Of a stretch of DNA of 64,000 bases, positions 32,876 through 40,770 are shown piece by piece. Origin of the DNA: Bacilli bacterium (lineage in GTDB: Bacteria > Bacillota_I > Bacilli_A > RFN20 > CAG-826). The position numbers were made by a program, and so were the translations under genes. A model generated the notes under the pieces. It worked only from the letters and a program-made list of their open reading frames with translations, was not told the origin of the DNA and did not search any database. The DNA lies in the NCBI GenBank assembly GCA_035326105.1, contig DAOKYO010000002.1:558001-622000 (forward strand), in the 5' to 3' direction. Each line of letters starts with the position of its first letter. The stretch's first letter is position 1.

Positions 32876-33730
32876 ATGGCAACCAAATTTAACCTGAAAG
32901 GCGCTGAACGCAAACCTCTCGTCAAGACAATCGAGGAACTGACCGGCCGCAAGGGTAAATACTGCATGGGCGGCGCAATGAAGTACGCTTACGACTTCGG
33001 CGATGGCTTGGAATTGCACCGAGACGGAACGCTCAGGGGCGAGACCGGCGAGCTTCTTGCACAGCTCGCTGAAAAAGGCTTCACGTCCGAGACCGACGAA
33101 GCCGAAGCGTACGCCGAGCATGAAATGCACCGCATGAAACTTGAGGCTGAAAACATTCCCGATTATTCCAACCGTGGGCAGTACGGTGGCGATGAGATCC
33201 CCGACGACTGGGAGGACGGTATGACCGAGAAAGAAGAGCTAGGGCTGGGGCGTACTCGCCGTGAGGACTTTCAAGGGGAAAACGGTATGCAAACCGACGA
33301 CGCTCCCGACACCGACGAATCTGATCTCCTGACAGTGGAATTCCCGCTGGCAGGCTTTACCCCTCAAACACTGGATAACCTCACCAAGATGGTGGCGGCA
33401 AAGGAAGCCCTCATCAAGGCGGCGTTGGGCTCTGCTGACCTGCCGATACGGGTAACAGAAGAAACAGTGAGCTTCCCATGGTTTACGCTGAACAGCTCGA
33501 GTGAAGCCGCCAGCTACACGCAGTTCATCGCCGCTCTCTGCAAGACAGCCATGGCGAAAAAGCGTGTCACCGCAAAAGATCGTGGCCCCACCGGCAACCC
33601 CAAGTACGCCATGCGCTGCTGGCTGCTCTCCCTGGGGCTCATCGGCAATGAGTTCAAGAACGCGCGGAAGCTGCTGTTGGCAAAGCTCGAAGGCAACAGC
33701 AGCTTCAAGGACGGAGTAGGCCCTGTCTAA
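32876..33730 (+). CDS. Conserved phage protein of unknown function
   Basis: A 284-residue protein. The N-terminal part (TIEELTGRKGKYCMGGAMKY) and the C-terminal part (GNPKYAMRCWLLSLGLIGNEFKNARKLLL) are separable by an acidic linker. The second half looks like a small helical domain recurring in clostridial phages near the terminase. No catalytic motif is visible. The ATG at 32876 has AGGAGG. Confidence 0.6.
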   Translation: MATKFNLKGAERKPLVKTIEELTGRKGKYCMGGAMKYAYDFGDGLELHRDGTLRGETGELLAQLAEKGFTSETDEAEAYAEHEMHRMKLEAENIPDYSNRGQYGGDEIPDDWEDGMTEKEELGLGRTRREDFQGENGMQTDDAPDTDESDLLTVEFPLAGFTPQTLDNLTKMVAAKEALIKAALGSADLPIRVTEETVSFPWFTLNSSSEAASYTQFIAALCKTAMAKKRVTAKDRGPTGNPKYAMRCWLLSLGLIGNEFKNARKLLLAKLEGNSSFKDGVGPV

Positions 33731-33805
33731 CGGAACATCCCGGTATCAAACAAACTGCTGAGGACGCCCCGAAAGGGGCTGTCTCTCGTACAGATAGGTT
33801 TCATT

Positions 33806-33826
33806 GAGCCGGTGGGCTCTTTTTAT
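33806..33826 (+). terminator. Terminator-like hairpin before the large terminase gene
   Basis: GAGCC, loop GGTG, GGCTC and TTTTTATTT. It lies 25 bases before the terminase start, within the late operon, so read-through must occur. A second hairpin CGCCCCGAAAGGGGC is about 45 bases upstream. Confidence 0.65.
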
Positions 33827-33849
33827 TTACCGCGAAAGGAGGCCCACTG

Positions 33850-35490
33850 ATGGGCGAATTTCATTATCAACCCACGCCGCTCATGCTGCCGACCTCGCGC
33901 TACGACGAGAAACGGGCAGATTTCGCGGTGGGCTTCATCTCCATGCTCAGGCACACCACCGGAGAATGGTATGGCAAGCCGTTTCAGCTGATGCCGTGGC
34001 AGGAACAGATCATCAGGGACATCTTCGGTATCGTGGACGCGGACGGCAACCGTCAGTTCCGCACCGCATACGTCGAGGTCGGCAAAAAGAACGGCAAGAG
34101 CGAACTCGCGGCGGCGGTGGCGCTCTATCTCCTCTTCGCCGATGGCGAGGCGGGCGCGGAGGTTTATTCCTGCGCCGCTGACATCAATCAGGCAAGCATC
34201 GTTTTCAATACCGCTAAGGCGATGGTAGAGCAATGCCCCGACCTAAATCAGCTGTCCAAGCTGGTGCCATCCACCAAGCGAATCATCTTCCCGCACACCA
34301 ATAGTTTCTACCGCGTGCTTTCCTCTGAGACCAAGTCCAAGCAGGGCTTCAACGTATCGGGGTTGATCTTCGACGAGTTGTTTGCCCAGCAGACCCGAGA
34401 GCTCTTTGACACGATGACCAAGTATACGGGCGATGCTCGGCGACAGCCCCTCTATTTCCTCATTACTACGGCGGGCAGGGATAAAACCTCCATTTGTTAT
34501 GAGATTCACTGCAAAGCCAAGGCGGTTCTGGACGGTTCCAAGATCGATCCCAGCTTCTATCCTGCCGTATTCGGTATCGAGGAGGGCGACGACTGGGAAG
34601 ACGAGCGTGTTTGGCGACGCGTAAACCCTTCCATCGGGGTGACGATTCCGTTTGAGACGGTTCAGGCGGCCTATGAACAAGCGAAACAGAACCCCGCCGA
34701 AGAGATGCACTTCCGGCAGTTTCGCCTGAACGAGTGGTGCAACGCAGATATCCGCTGGATGCCCATGGACAAATGGGACGCCTGCGGCCAGCGTGACGCT
34801 GGACCCAATTCGCCTTCGGCGCACACGCAGCTGGAAGAAGAAATGGAAGGCAGGGCCTGTTATGGCGGTTTGGACTTATCCTCCACCGGCGACCTGACCG
34901 CCCTTGTCCTGGTGTTCCCGCCCGCCGGGAGTGATACCAAGTATACGGTCTTGCCCTACTACTGGCTGCCGGAGGAAGTGATCGACCTGCGAACCAGGCG
35001 CGATCATGTGCCCTATGTCGTCTGGAAGAAGATGGGCGTGTTCAACACCACCGAGGGTAACGTCGTGGATTACGACTTCATTGTGGCGTTCATCGCGAAA
35101 CTTTCCGAACGATTCCGCATCCGGGAAATCGCCTATGACCGCTACGGCGCGGAGAAAATACGCCGTGACCTTGAGGAGCTTGGCGCGGAGCATGCCTTTG
35201 AGGTGATTCCGTTTGGGCAGGGCTTCATTTCCATGTCCCCGCCCAGCAAGGACTTCTACCAGTTTGTCATGGAGGGTCGTATCCGGCACGGCCGGCATCC
35301 CGTTCTTGACTGGAACATGGGGAACGTCATCATTGATCAGGACGCGGCGGGCAACATCAAGCCCAACAAGAAAAAGTCCACCGAGAAGATAGACGGCGTG
35401 GTAGCCATGATCATGGGCCTCGCTCGAGCGACCATCGGCGGCGGAATCACCGAGAGCGCTTACGCGGAAAGGGGGTTGCTGTTTATATGA
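33850..35490 (+). CDS. Phage terminase large subunit
   Basis: A 546-residue packaging ATPase/nuclease. MPWQEQIIRDIFG and VEVGKKNGKSELAAA (Walker A, about residues 78-90) are at the start; Walker B is GLIFDELFAQ near residue 175. YGGLDLSSTGDLTALV is the start of the RNase H-like nuclease with its catalytic Asp, followed by AYDRYGAEKIRR and the late acidic motif IDGVVAMIMGLAR. The length is normal. It overlaps the portal gene by 4 bases. Confidence 0.93.
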   Translation: MGEFHYQPTPLMLPTSRYDEKRADFAVGFISMLRHTTGEWYGKPFQLMPWQEQIIRDIFGIVDADGNRQFRTAYVEVGKKNGKSELAAAVALYLLFADGEAGAEVYSCAADINQASIVFNTAKAMVEQCPDLNQLSKLVPSTKRIIFPHTNSFYRVLSSETKSKQGFNVSGLIFDELFAQQTRELFDTMTKYTGDARRQPLYFLITTAGRDKTSICYEIHCKAKAVLDGSKIDPSFYPAVFGIEEGDDWEDERVWRRVNPSIGVTIPFETVQAAYEQAKQNPAEEMHFRQFRLNEWCNADIRWMPMDKWDACGQRDAGPNSPSAHTQLEEEMEGRACYGGLDLSSTGDLTALVLVFPPAGSDTKYTVLPYYWLPEEVIDLRTRRDHVPYVVWKKMGVFNTTEGNVVDYDFIVAFIAKLSERFRIREIAYDRYGAEKIRRDLEELGAEHAFEVIPFGQGFISMSPPSKDFYQFVMEGRIRHGRHPVLDWNMGNVIIDQDAAGNIKPNKKKSTEKIDGVVAMIMGLARATIGGGITESAYAERGLLFI

Positions 35491-36722
35491 GAAGACGCGT
35501 CTTGAGCGGATGGTTTCACTCCCGCGATAAGCCCAGCAACAGCGTGGGCGGTGGGTGGCGCTTTCTGTTTGGTGGCACCACATCCGGCAAAGCGGTCAAC
35601 GAGCGGACAGCCATGCAGACTTCCGCGGTCTACGCCTGCGTGCGCATCCTCTCGGAGTCGATCGCGGGACTGCCGCTTCACGTCTACCGTTATAAAGCGG
35701 ACGGGAGCAAGGAGCGCACGGCGGACCATCCTCTGCAGCGGCTCCTGCATGACGAGCCGAACAAGGAAATGACCTCGTTTGTGTTCAGAGAAACGCTTAT
35801 GGCACACCTGCTCCTCTGGGGCAACGCCTACGCCCAGATCATTCGGGATGGGCGCGGCTATCCCGTTGCCCTCTACCCGTTGCTGCCCGACCGAATGACG
35901 GTCGACCGCGACCCGAACGATGAACTTGTCTACACCTATCAAAGCGACAAGGGTCAGATAAAGCTGCGACGCGAGAGCGTCTTGCACATCCCGGGACTAG
36001 GCTTTGACGGACTCATCGGATACAGCCCCATCGCGATGGCCAAGAACGCGGTGGGGCTTGCGCTTGCCACCGAGGATTACGGCGCGACGTTTTTCGCCAA
36101 TGGCGCGAACCCCGGCGGCGTGTTGGAACACCCCGGCGTGATCAAGCCGGATCAGGTTGAGCGTTTGCGGGAAAGCTGGCAGTCCCAGTTCGGCGGCGCG
36201 AACGCGCACAAGGTTGCCGTGCTGGAAGACGGTCTCAAATTCCACCAGATGTCCATCCCGCCAGAACAAGCGCAGTTTTTAGAAACCCGTAAGTTCCAAA
36301 TCAATGAGATTGCCCGGATTTTCAGGGTGCCTCCACACATGGTGGGCGACCTTGAAAAGAGCAGCTTCTCAAACATCGAGCAGCAGTCGCTGGAGTTTGT
36401 CAAATACACGCTCGGCCCGTGGGTGATCCGGTGGGAACAGTCGCTGACGCAAGCCCTTCTGCTGCCGGGCGAAAAGGCGGCGCTCTCTATCCGCTTCAAC
36501 CTTGACGGGCTTTTGCGCGGCGATTACCAAAGCCGAATGCAAGGCTACAGCGTCGGTATCCAGAACGGCTTCTACTCCGTCAACGACGTGCGGGCGCTGG
36601 AGGATATGAACCTGCTGACAGAGGCGGAAGGCGGGAACGCGCATGTCCTCAACGGGAACATGGTTAAACTCGCCGATGTTGGCGCAGCTTACAAATCCAA
36701 AGGAACGGAGGACACAACGTGA
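35487..36722 (+). CDS. Phage portal protein (HK97 family)
   Basis: A 411-residue protein forming the dodecameric portal vertex. TAMQTSAVYACVRILSESIA and LPLHVYRYK open the family fold. FQINEIARIFRVPPHMVGDL and SNIEQQSLEFVKYTLGPW are the characteristic stem and wing segments. It overlaps both flanking genes by 4 bases. Confidence 0.93.
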   Translation: MRRRVLSGWFHSRDKPSNSVGGGWRFLFGGTTSGKAVNERTAMQTSAVYACVRILSESIAGLPLHVYRYKADGSKERTADHPLQRLLHDEPNKEMTSFVFRETLMAHLLLWGNAYAQIIRDGRGYPVALYPLLPDRMTVDRDPNDELVYTYQSDKGQIKLRRESVLHIPGLGFDGLIGYSPIAMAKNAVGLALATEDYGATFFANGANPGGVLEHPGVIKPDQVERLRESWQSQFGGANAHKVAVLEDGLKFHQMSIPPEQAQFLETRKFQINEIARIFRVPPHMVGDLEKSSFSNIEQQSLEFVKYTLGPWVIRWEQSLTQALLLPGEKAALSIRFNLDGLLRGDYQSRMQGYSVGIQNGFYSVNDVRALEDMNLLTEAEGGNAHVLNGNMVKLADVGAAYKSKGTEDTT

Positions 36723-37429
36723 ATAACAAGAAATTCTGGGACTGGGCGCGCGATTCTGACGAGCGCGTCCTTTACTTCGACGGTGAGATTTCTGAAGAGA
36801 CTTGGTGGGGCGATGAGATCACACCTCGCCTTTTTCGCGACGAGCTTTTTTCTAGCGAAGGCGATATCACTGTCTGGCTCAATTCGGCCGGCGGGGACTG
36901 TGTGGCGGCCAGCCAGATCTACGCCATGCTGATGGACTACAAAGGCAACGTCACTGTCAAGATTGACGGCATCGCGGCTTCAGCGGCCAGCGTGATTGCT
37001 ATGGCCGGCACTTCGGTGCTGATGGCGCCCACCGCCCTGATGATGATCCACAACCCGCTGACTGTCGCGATCGGCGACAGCGAGGAGATGCAAAAGGCGA
37101 TCGAGATGCTGGCCGAGGTGAAGGAGTCGATCATCAACGCCTACCAAATCAAATCGAGCCAGGGCAGAGCGAAAATCAGCCACTGGATGGACGCGGAGAC
37201 GTGGATGAACGCCAACAAGGCGATCGAATTGGGATTCGCCGATGGTATCCTGCAAGACGAGAAACGCCAGGTGCCCGCCGGTGAGGTCACGTTCGCGTTC
37301 AGCCGCAGGGCGGTGACCAACTCCCTGCTGGACAAGTTGCGTCCCAAGGGGAAACCCAAACAACCCGAAACGCCGCAAGGCGTGGCCGCGACGACGCTCG
37401 AACAGCGGCTGAACCTGATTATCCATTAA
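36719..37429 (+). CDS. ClpP-like head maturation protease
   Basis: A 236-residue prohead protease of the S14/ClpP type. INSAGGDCVAA-type sequence is visible as LNSAGGDCVAASQIYAM, the catalytic Ser lies in IDGIAASAASVIAMAG, the His in ALMMIHNPLT, and an Asp/His helix follows. It cleaves the capsid delta domain during maturation. The GTG start overlaps the portal stop. Confidence 0.9.
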   Translation: MNNKKFWDWARDSDERVLYFDGEISEETWWGDEITPRLFRDELFSSEGDITVWLNSAGGDCVAASQIYAMLMDYKGNVTVKIDGIAASAASVIAMAGTSVLMAPTALMMIHNPLTVAIGDSEEMQKAIEMLAEVKESIINAYQIKSSQGRAKISHWMDAETWMNANKAIELGFADGILQDEKRQVPAGEVTFAFSRRAVTNSLLDKLRPKGKPKQPETPQGVAATTLEQRLNLIIH

Positions 37430-37447
37430 TTGGAGGAGGAAAAGATC

Positions 37448-38623
37448 ATGTCTACGATTCTTGAACTGCGCGAAAAGCGCAATAAAACCTGGAACACTGC
37501 CAAGGCATTTCTTGATTCCAAGCGCGGCGCCGATGGTCTGGTGCCGCCCGAATCCGCCGCTGAGTACGACCGCATGGAGGCCGAGATGGTCAGCCTTGGC
37601 AAGGAAATTGAGCGTCTGGAGCGCCAACAGGCGTTCGACCTCGAAATGGGCAAAGCCACGTCCGCGCCGATGACTGGCAAGCCTATCCAGCCTGATAAGC
37701 CCAAAACCGGCAGGGCTTCCGATGAGTACCGCGCCGACTTTCACAACGTTCTTCGCGGCAAACCGCTGATTCACAACGTTATGAAAGAAGGTGCGGATGC
37801 CGACGGCGGCTACCTCGTCCCGACCGAGTTCGAAAGCCAGATCGTCGCCGGGCTTGAGGAAAGCAACGTCGTACGCTCCATCGCCAAAGTGATCACCACT
37901 TCCGCGGAGCGTAAAATTCCGCTGGCAGCCACCCACTCTGTGGCGCAATGGACGCTGGAAAACGGCGCATACACCGAAAGCAATCCGACCTTCGGACAGA
38001 TTACGGTGGACGCTTACAAGCTCACCGACCTGGTGAAGGTTTCCACGGAACTGCTGCAGGATGCCATGTTCGATCTGGAAACCTATATCGCGGGTGAGTT
38101 TGCCAGAGCCTTTGGCATTGCCGAGGAGCAGGCGTTCTGCGTCGGCAACGGTACGGGCCAGCCCACGGGCATCTTTACCGCGAATGGCGGCCATGTTGGC
38201 GTTACGGCGGGCGCGTCCGTTACGGTGGATAACCTCATCGACCTGACGTACGCGCTCACTGCGCCGTACCGCCGGAACGCCAAGTTCCTCATGAAGGACG
38301 GCACCATTTCCGCGCTCCGCAAACTCAAGGACGCGAACGGTGCCTACCTTTGGCAGCCCTCCGTGCAGGCGGGTCAGCCGGACAGGCTGTTGGGTTATCC
38401 GATTTACACCAGCCCCTATGTGCCGGATGTGGCGGCGAGCGCGCTCCCCATTGCCTTCGGTGATTTCAGCAATTACTGGATCTGCGACCGCTTGGGCAGA
38501 ACGGTGCAGCGGCTCAACGAACTCTACAGCACCAATGGGCAGGTCGGCTTCCTGTGCACCCAGCGCGTGGACGGTAAAGTCATTCTCGCCGAAGGCATCC
38601 AGCTCCTGCGGATGGGCGCGTAA
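37448..38623 (+). CDS. Phage major capsid protein (HK97 fold)
   Basis: A 391-residue capsid protein. Residues 1 to about 90 are charged coiled coil (ELREKRNKTWNTAKAF, then ERLERQQAFD), the delta domain removed by the protease. The body begins near DADGGYLVPTEFESQIVAGL and includes FGQITVDAYKLTDLVKVSTELL and FCVGNGTGQPTGIFT, classic HK97 signatures. GGAGGAGG precedes the start. Confidence 0.95.
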   Translation: MSTILELREKRNKTWNTAKAFLDSKRGADGLVPPESAAEYDRMEAEMVSLGKEIERLERQQAFDLEMGKATSAPMTGKPIQPDKPKTGRASDEYRADFHNVLRGKPLIHNVMKEGADADGGYLVPTEFESQIVAGLEESNVVRSIAKVITTSAERKIPLAATHSVAQWTLENGAYTESNPTFGQITVDAYKLTDLVKVSTELLQDAMFDLETYIAGEFARAFGIAEEQAFCVGNGTGQPTGIFTANGGHVGVTAGASVTVDNLIDLTYALTAPYRRNAKFLMKDGTISALRKLKDANGAYLWQPSVQAGQPDRLLGYPIYTSPYVPDVAASALPIAFGDFSNYWICDRLGRTVQRLNELYSTNGQVGFLCTQRVDGKVILAEGIQLLRMGA

Positions 38624-38669
38624 GTCTTTGCTTGATGGCGCAAAAACCCTGATTGACTTTAGTATTTCT

Positions 38670-38721
38670 ACCGGGGTAAAGGGAGGGCTGCGAACACCGC
38701 AGTCTTTTCATTTACCCCGGT
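38670..38721 (+). other. Nested hairpin after the capsid gene
   Basis: The outer stem ACCGGGGTAAA/TTTACCCCGGT (38670-38680, 38711-38721) encloses an inner stem CTGCG/CGCAG followed by TCTTTT. It could be a partial terminator or an RNA-processing site that adjusts capsid versus downstream expression. Confidence 0.5.
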
Positions 38722-38752
38722 TCCATTATCCATTTCGATCGGAGGGCTTCTC

Positions 38753-39301
38753 ATGAGCGAATACAACACCAAGAATTACACCGAACAGGGCGGAGAGCGA
38801 ACCGTGATTGGCGGCGAACTGGTTATCGCGCCGGGCGGCAAGCTTACCGATAACAGCGGCGCGGCTGAGGAAACGGAAGCTGTGACCCTCCCGTATCTGG
38901 CCAACTCCACGCAGTCGACCGCCGCCAACGTTGTCAAGGACTTCAACGCGTTGCTGATCCTGATGCGCGCCCAAGGGCTGATGGACGCCGTCGCGCCGAC
39001 GATCACGATCACCACCCAGCCGGAGGAGCAGAGTGTTGCCGTCAATGATGCTGTCGGGCTGGCTGTCGCCGGTTCTAGCTCGGACGGACGTGCCGTGGCT
39101 TACCAGTGGTACTCCAACACCGCCAACTCCACCGTCGGCGCCACCAAGATTGCCACCGGCGGCACGGCCGCGACCTACGCGCCGGTGACAACCGCAGCCG
39201 GCACGATCTATTACTACTGCGTAGTGTCGGATGCCGCGGGCGGCGCGACGGAATCGGTGGCTCCGGTCACCTCCAGCATTGTCGCCGTGGTCGTGGCGTA
39301 A
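38753..39301 (+). CDS. Head fibre/decoration-type protein with Ig-like domain
   Basis: A 182-residue protein. The N-terminus YTEQGGERTVIGGELVI is a head-fibre/decoration signature, anchoring the protein to the capsid. The second half (from about residue 84) is one Ig-like domain: ITTQPEEQSVAVNDA, then AVAYQWYSNTA and GTIYYYCVVSDA. It is homologous to the repeats on the tail tube protein. Such domains bind host surfaces or stabilise the capsid. Confidence 0.78.
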   Translation: MSEYNTKNYTEQGGERTVIGGELVIAPGGKLTDNSGAAEETEAVTLPYLANSTQSTAANVVKDFNALLILMRAQGLMDAVAPTITITTQPEEQSVAVNDAVGLAVAGSSSDGRAVAYQWYSNTANSTVGATKIATGGTAATYAPVTTAAGTIYYYCVVSDAAGGATESVAPVTSSIVAVVVA

Positions 39302-39318
39302 CCAGGAGGCGAGTGCCC

Positions 39319-39648
39319 ATGACGGTAGAAGAACGCAGGCAGGCGCGGCTGGCGAAGCTAAAGGCGAACCTGGTGATCGGGCATGATCAGGACGACGCGA
39401 TCCTCACTCTGCATCTGAACGCCGCCATGGACTACGCCGGGAAGTTCCAACACAAGGACAATGCGTATTACAGCACGCACCGGATGAGCCCGACCACGCT
39501 GCAGGCAGTGATCCTGCTGGCCAGTTTCTACTACGAGTCCAAGGACGGCGGCGCCGGGGGGTTCTTTACCCCCACTACCACGGCGGCTAAACAGACGCTG
39601 GAATGCGTGGATACCCTGCTCCGGCTCGATAAGGAGTGGAAGATATGA
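39319..39648 (+). CDS. Head-tail connector (gp6-like)
   Basis: A 109-residue helical protein. DDAILTLHLNAAMDYAGKF and MSPTTLQAVILLASFYYESK are typical of HK97 gp6-type connectors forming the ring below the portal. The ATG at 39319 has AGGAGGCGAG upstream. It overlaps the next gene slightly. Confidence 0.8.
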   Translation: MTVEERRQARLAKLKANLVIGHDQDDAILTLHLNAAMDYAGKFQHKDNAYYSTHRMSPTTLQAVILLASFYYESKDGGAGGFFTPTTTAAKQTLECVDTLLRLDKEWKI

Positions 39649-39977
39649 GTGCTCAGATGAACGATTTCATCGATATCATTGAGCGGCGCGGAACCACAGA
39701 CGATGAGGCGTTTTCATCCGATCAGGATATCGTCCTAGCCAGCGTACGCGCCGAAAAGAGCTACACCGGGATGAACGAATCATCCAAAGACGATGCGACG
39801 TTTGCTACCCAGACCGCCGTGTTCCGTTTCCGGTGTATCCCCGGGCTTCGCGTGGAGCCCTCTCAGTTCATTACCGACGCGGCGGGCCGGTACAACATCA
39901 CGGCGGTAGACGAGATATCCGGGCACGGAATGTACCTGGTCGTGACGGCGCAACTCGTGACGGCTTCGGAGGGGTGA
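39645..39977 (+). CDS. Head-tail adaptor / head closure protein
   Basis: A 110-residue beta-rich protein. FIDIIERRGTTDDEAF and ATQTAVFRFRCIPGLRVEPS, GRYNITAVDEISG are the features of the phage head-tail adaptor family (SPP1 gp16-like). The start at 39645 is chosen because AAGGAG lies 9 bases upstream; a GTG three codons earlier is less likely. Confidence 0.8.
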   Translation: MSAQMNDFIDIIERRGTTDDEAFSSDQDIVLASVRAEKSYTGMNESSKDDATFATQTAVFRFRCIPGLRVEPSQFITDAAGRYNITAVDEISGHGMYLVVTAQLVTASEG

Positions 39978-39982
39978 TTGGT

Positions 39983-40414
39983 ATGGCGAAAGTGACGGTG
40001 GAATTTCCGGACGACATCATGAAGAAGCTTGCCAAACTGGAAGCCAGAACCGATGCGGTGCTGGAGAAAACCCTCCAGGCGGGAGCGGATGTGGTCAAGC
40101 CTGTGTTTCAAACAAAGCTCGCGGGCGCGATCGGCAGAAGCACAAAGCGGAAAAGCAAGTCTACCGGCCAGCTGGTCGGCGCGCTGGGCGTCAGCCCCGT
40201 CAAAGCTGCCGACGACGGCTCCGTGGATATCAAGATCGGCTTCAATGAGCCCAGAAAGGACGGAAAGCGCAACGCCATGATCGCCGGTATCCTGGAGCAC
40301 GGGAAATCGAACCAGCCCGCGCGCCCGTTTCTCAGCGCGACCAAAAGCGCAGTCAAAGCGCCCGCGACCCAGGCGATGGTCGACGCTTTCAACCAGGAGG
40401 TGGACGGGCTGTGA
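39983..40414 (+). CDS. HK97 gp10-type tail completion protein
   Basis: A 143-residue basic protein. MAKVTVEFPDDIMKKLAKLE opens it, GQLVGALGVSPV and ILEHGKSNQPARPFLS (the conserved HG...PARPFL segment) are diagnostic for the HK97 gp10 family, which helps join head and tail. The start follows GGAGGGGTG. The next gene overlaps by 4 bases. Confidence 0.85.
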   Translation: MAKVTVEFPDDIMKKLAKLEARTDAVLEKTLQAGADVVKPVFQTKLAGAIGRSTKRKSKSTGQLVGALGVSPVKAADDGSVDIKIGFNEPRKDGKRNAMIAGILEHGKSNQPARPFLSATKSAVKAPATQAMVDAFNQEVDGL

Positions 40415-40770
40415 GCATCCTTGCGGAGATCAAAACCATTGCTGACGGCTTGTTTCTTCCGGTTGAAACAGGGGCTTATAAGAAGAAGCCGCCGGATACC
40501 TTTCTGGTGCTGATCCCGATGTCAGACATTTTCCCCCAGCACGCGGACAACAGCCCACAGTATACCGAGCCGGAAGTCCGGCTTTCTCTTTACGTCCGGG
40601 GCAGCTACACCACCCTCGCGGATGCACTGGTGCGGACGCTGCTACAGAACGATTTCACGGTGACTGGCAGGCAATATGTAGAGTATGAGTCGGATACCGG
40701 CTATCACCACTACGAAATCGACGTGACCAAAGTGTATCCGTATCATTTCAATGAGGAGGACACCCAATGA
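40411..40770 (+). CDS. Tail terminator-like protein
   Basis: A 119-residue protein with GTG start overlapping the previous stop. DTFLVLIPMSDIFPQHADN, EVRLSLYVRGSYT and YHHYEIDVTKVYP have the pattern of small siphophage tail terminators or neck proteins. Position directly before the major tail protein fits. Family assignment rests on position plus weak similarity. Confidence 0.65.
   Translation: MSILAEIKTIADGLFLPVETGAYKKKPPDTFLVLIPMSDIFPQHADNSPQYTEPEVRLSLYVRGSYTTLADALVRTLLQNDFTVTGRQYVEYESDTGYHHYEIDVTKVYPYHFNEEDTQ

Noticed and set aside
32801..32893. 30-codon frame starting MCFRANMGYNEG before the gene at 32876
   Set aside because: It overlaps the ribosome site and start of the next gene and has no recognisable content; possible leader peptide but not supported.
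36980..38194. 404-codon open frame on the minus strand under the protease and capsid genes
   Set aside because: It is antisense to two well-recognised genes in GC-rich DNA, has Arg/His/Leu-rich composition and no ribosome site.
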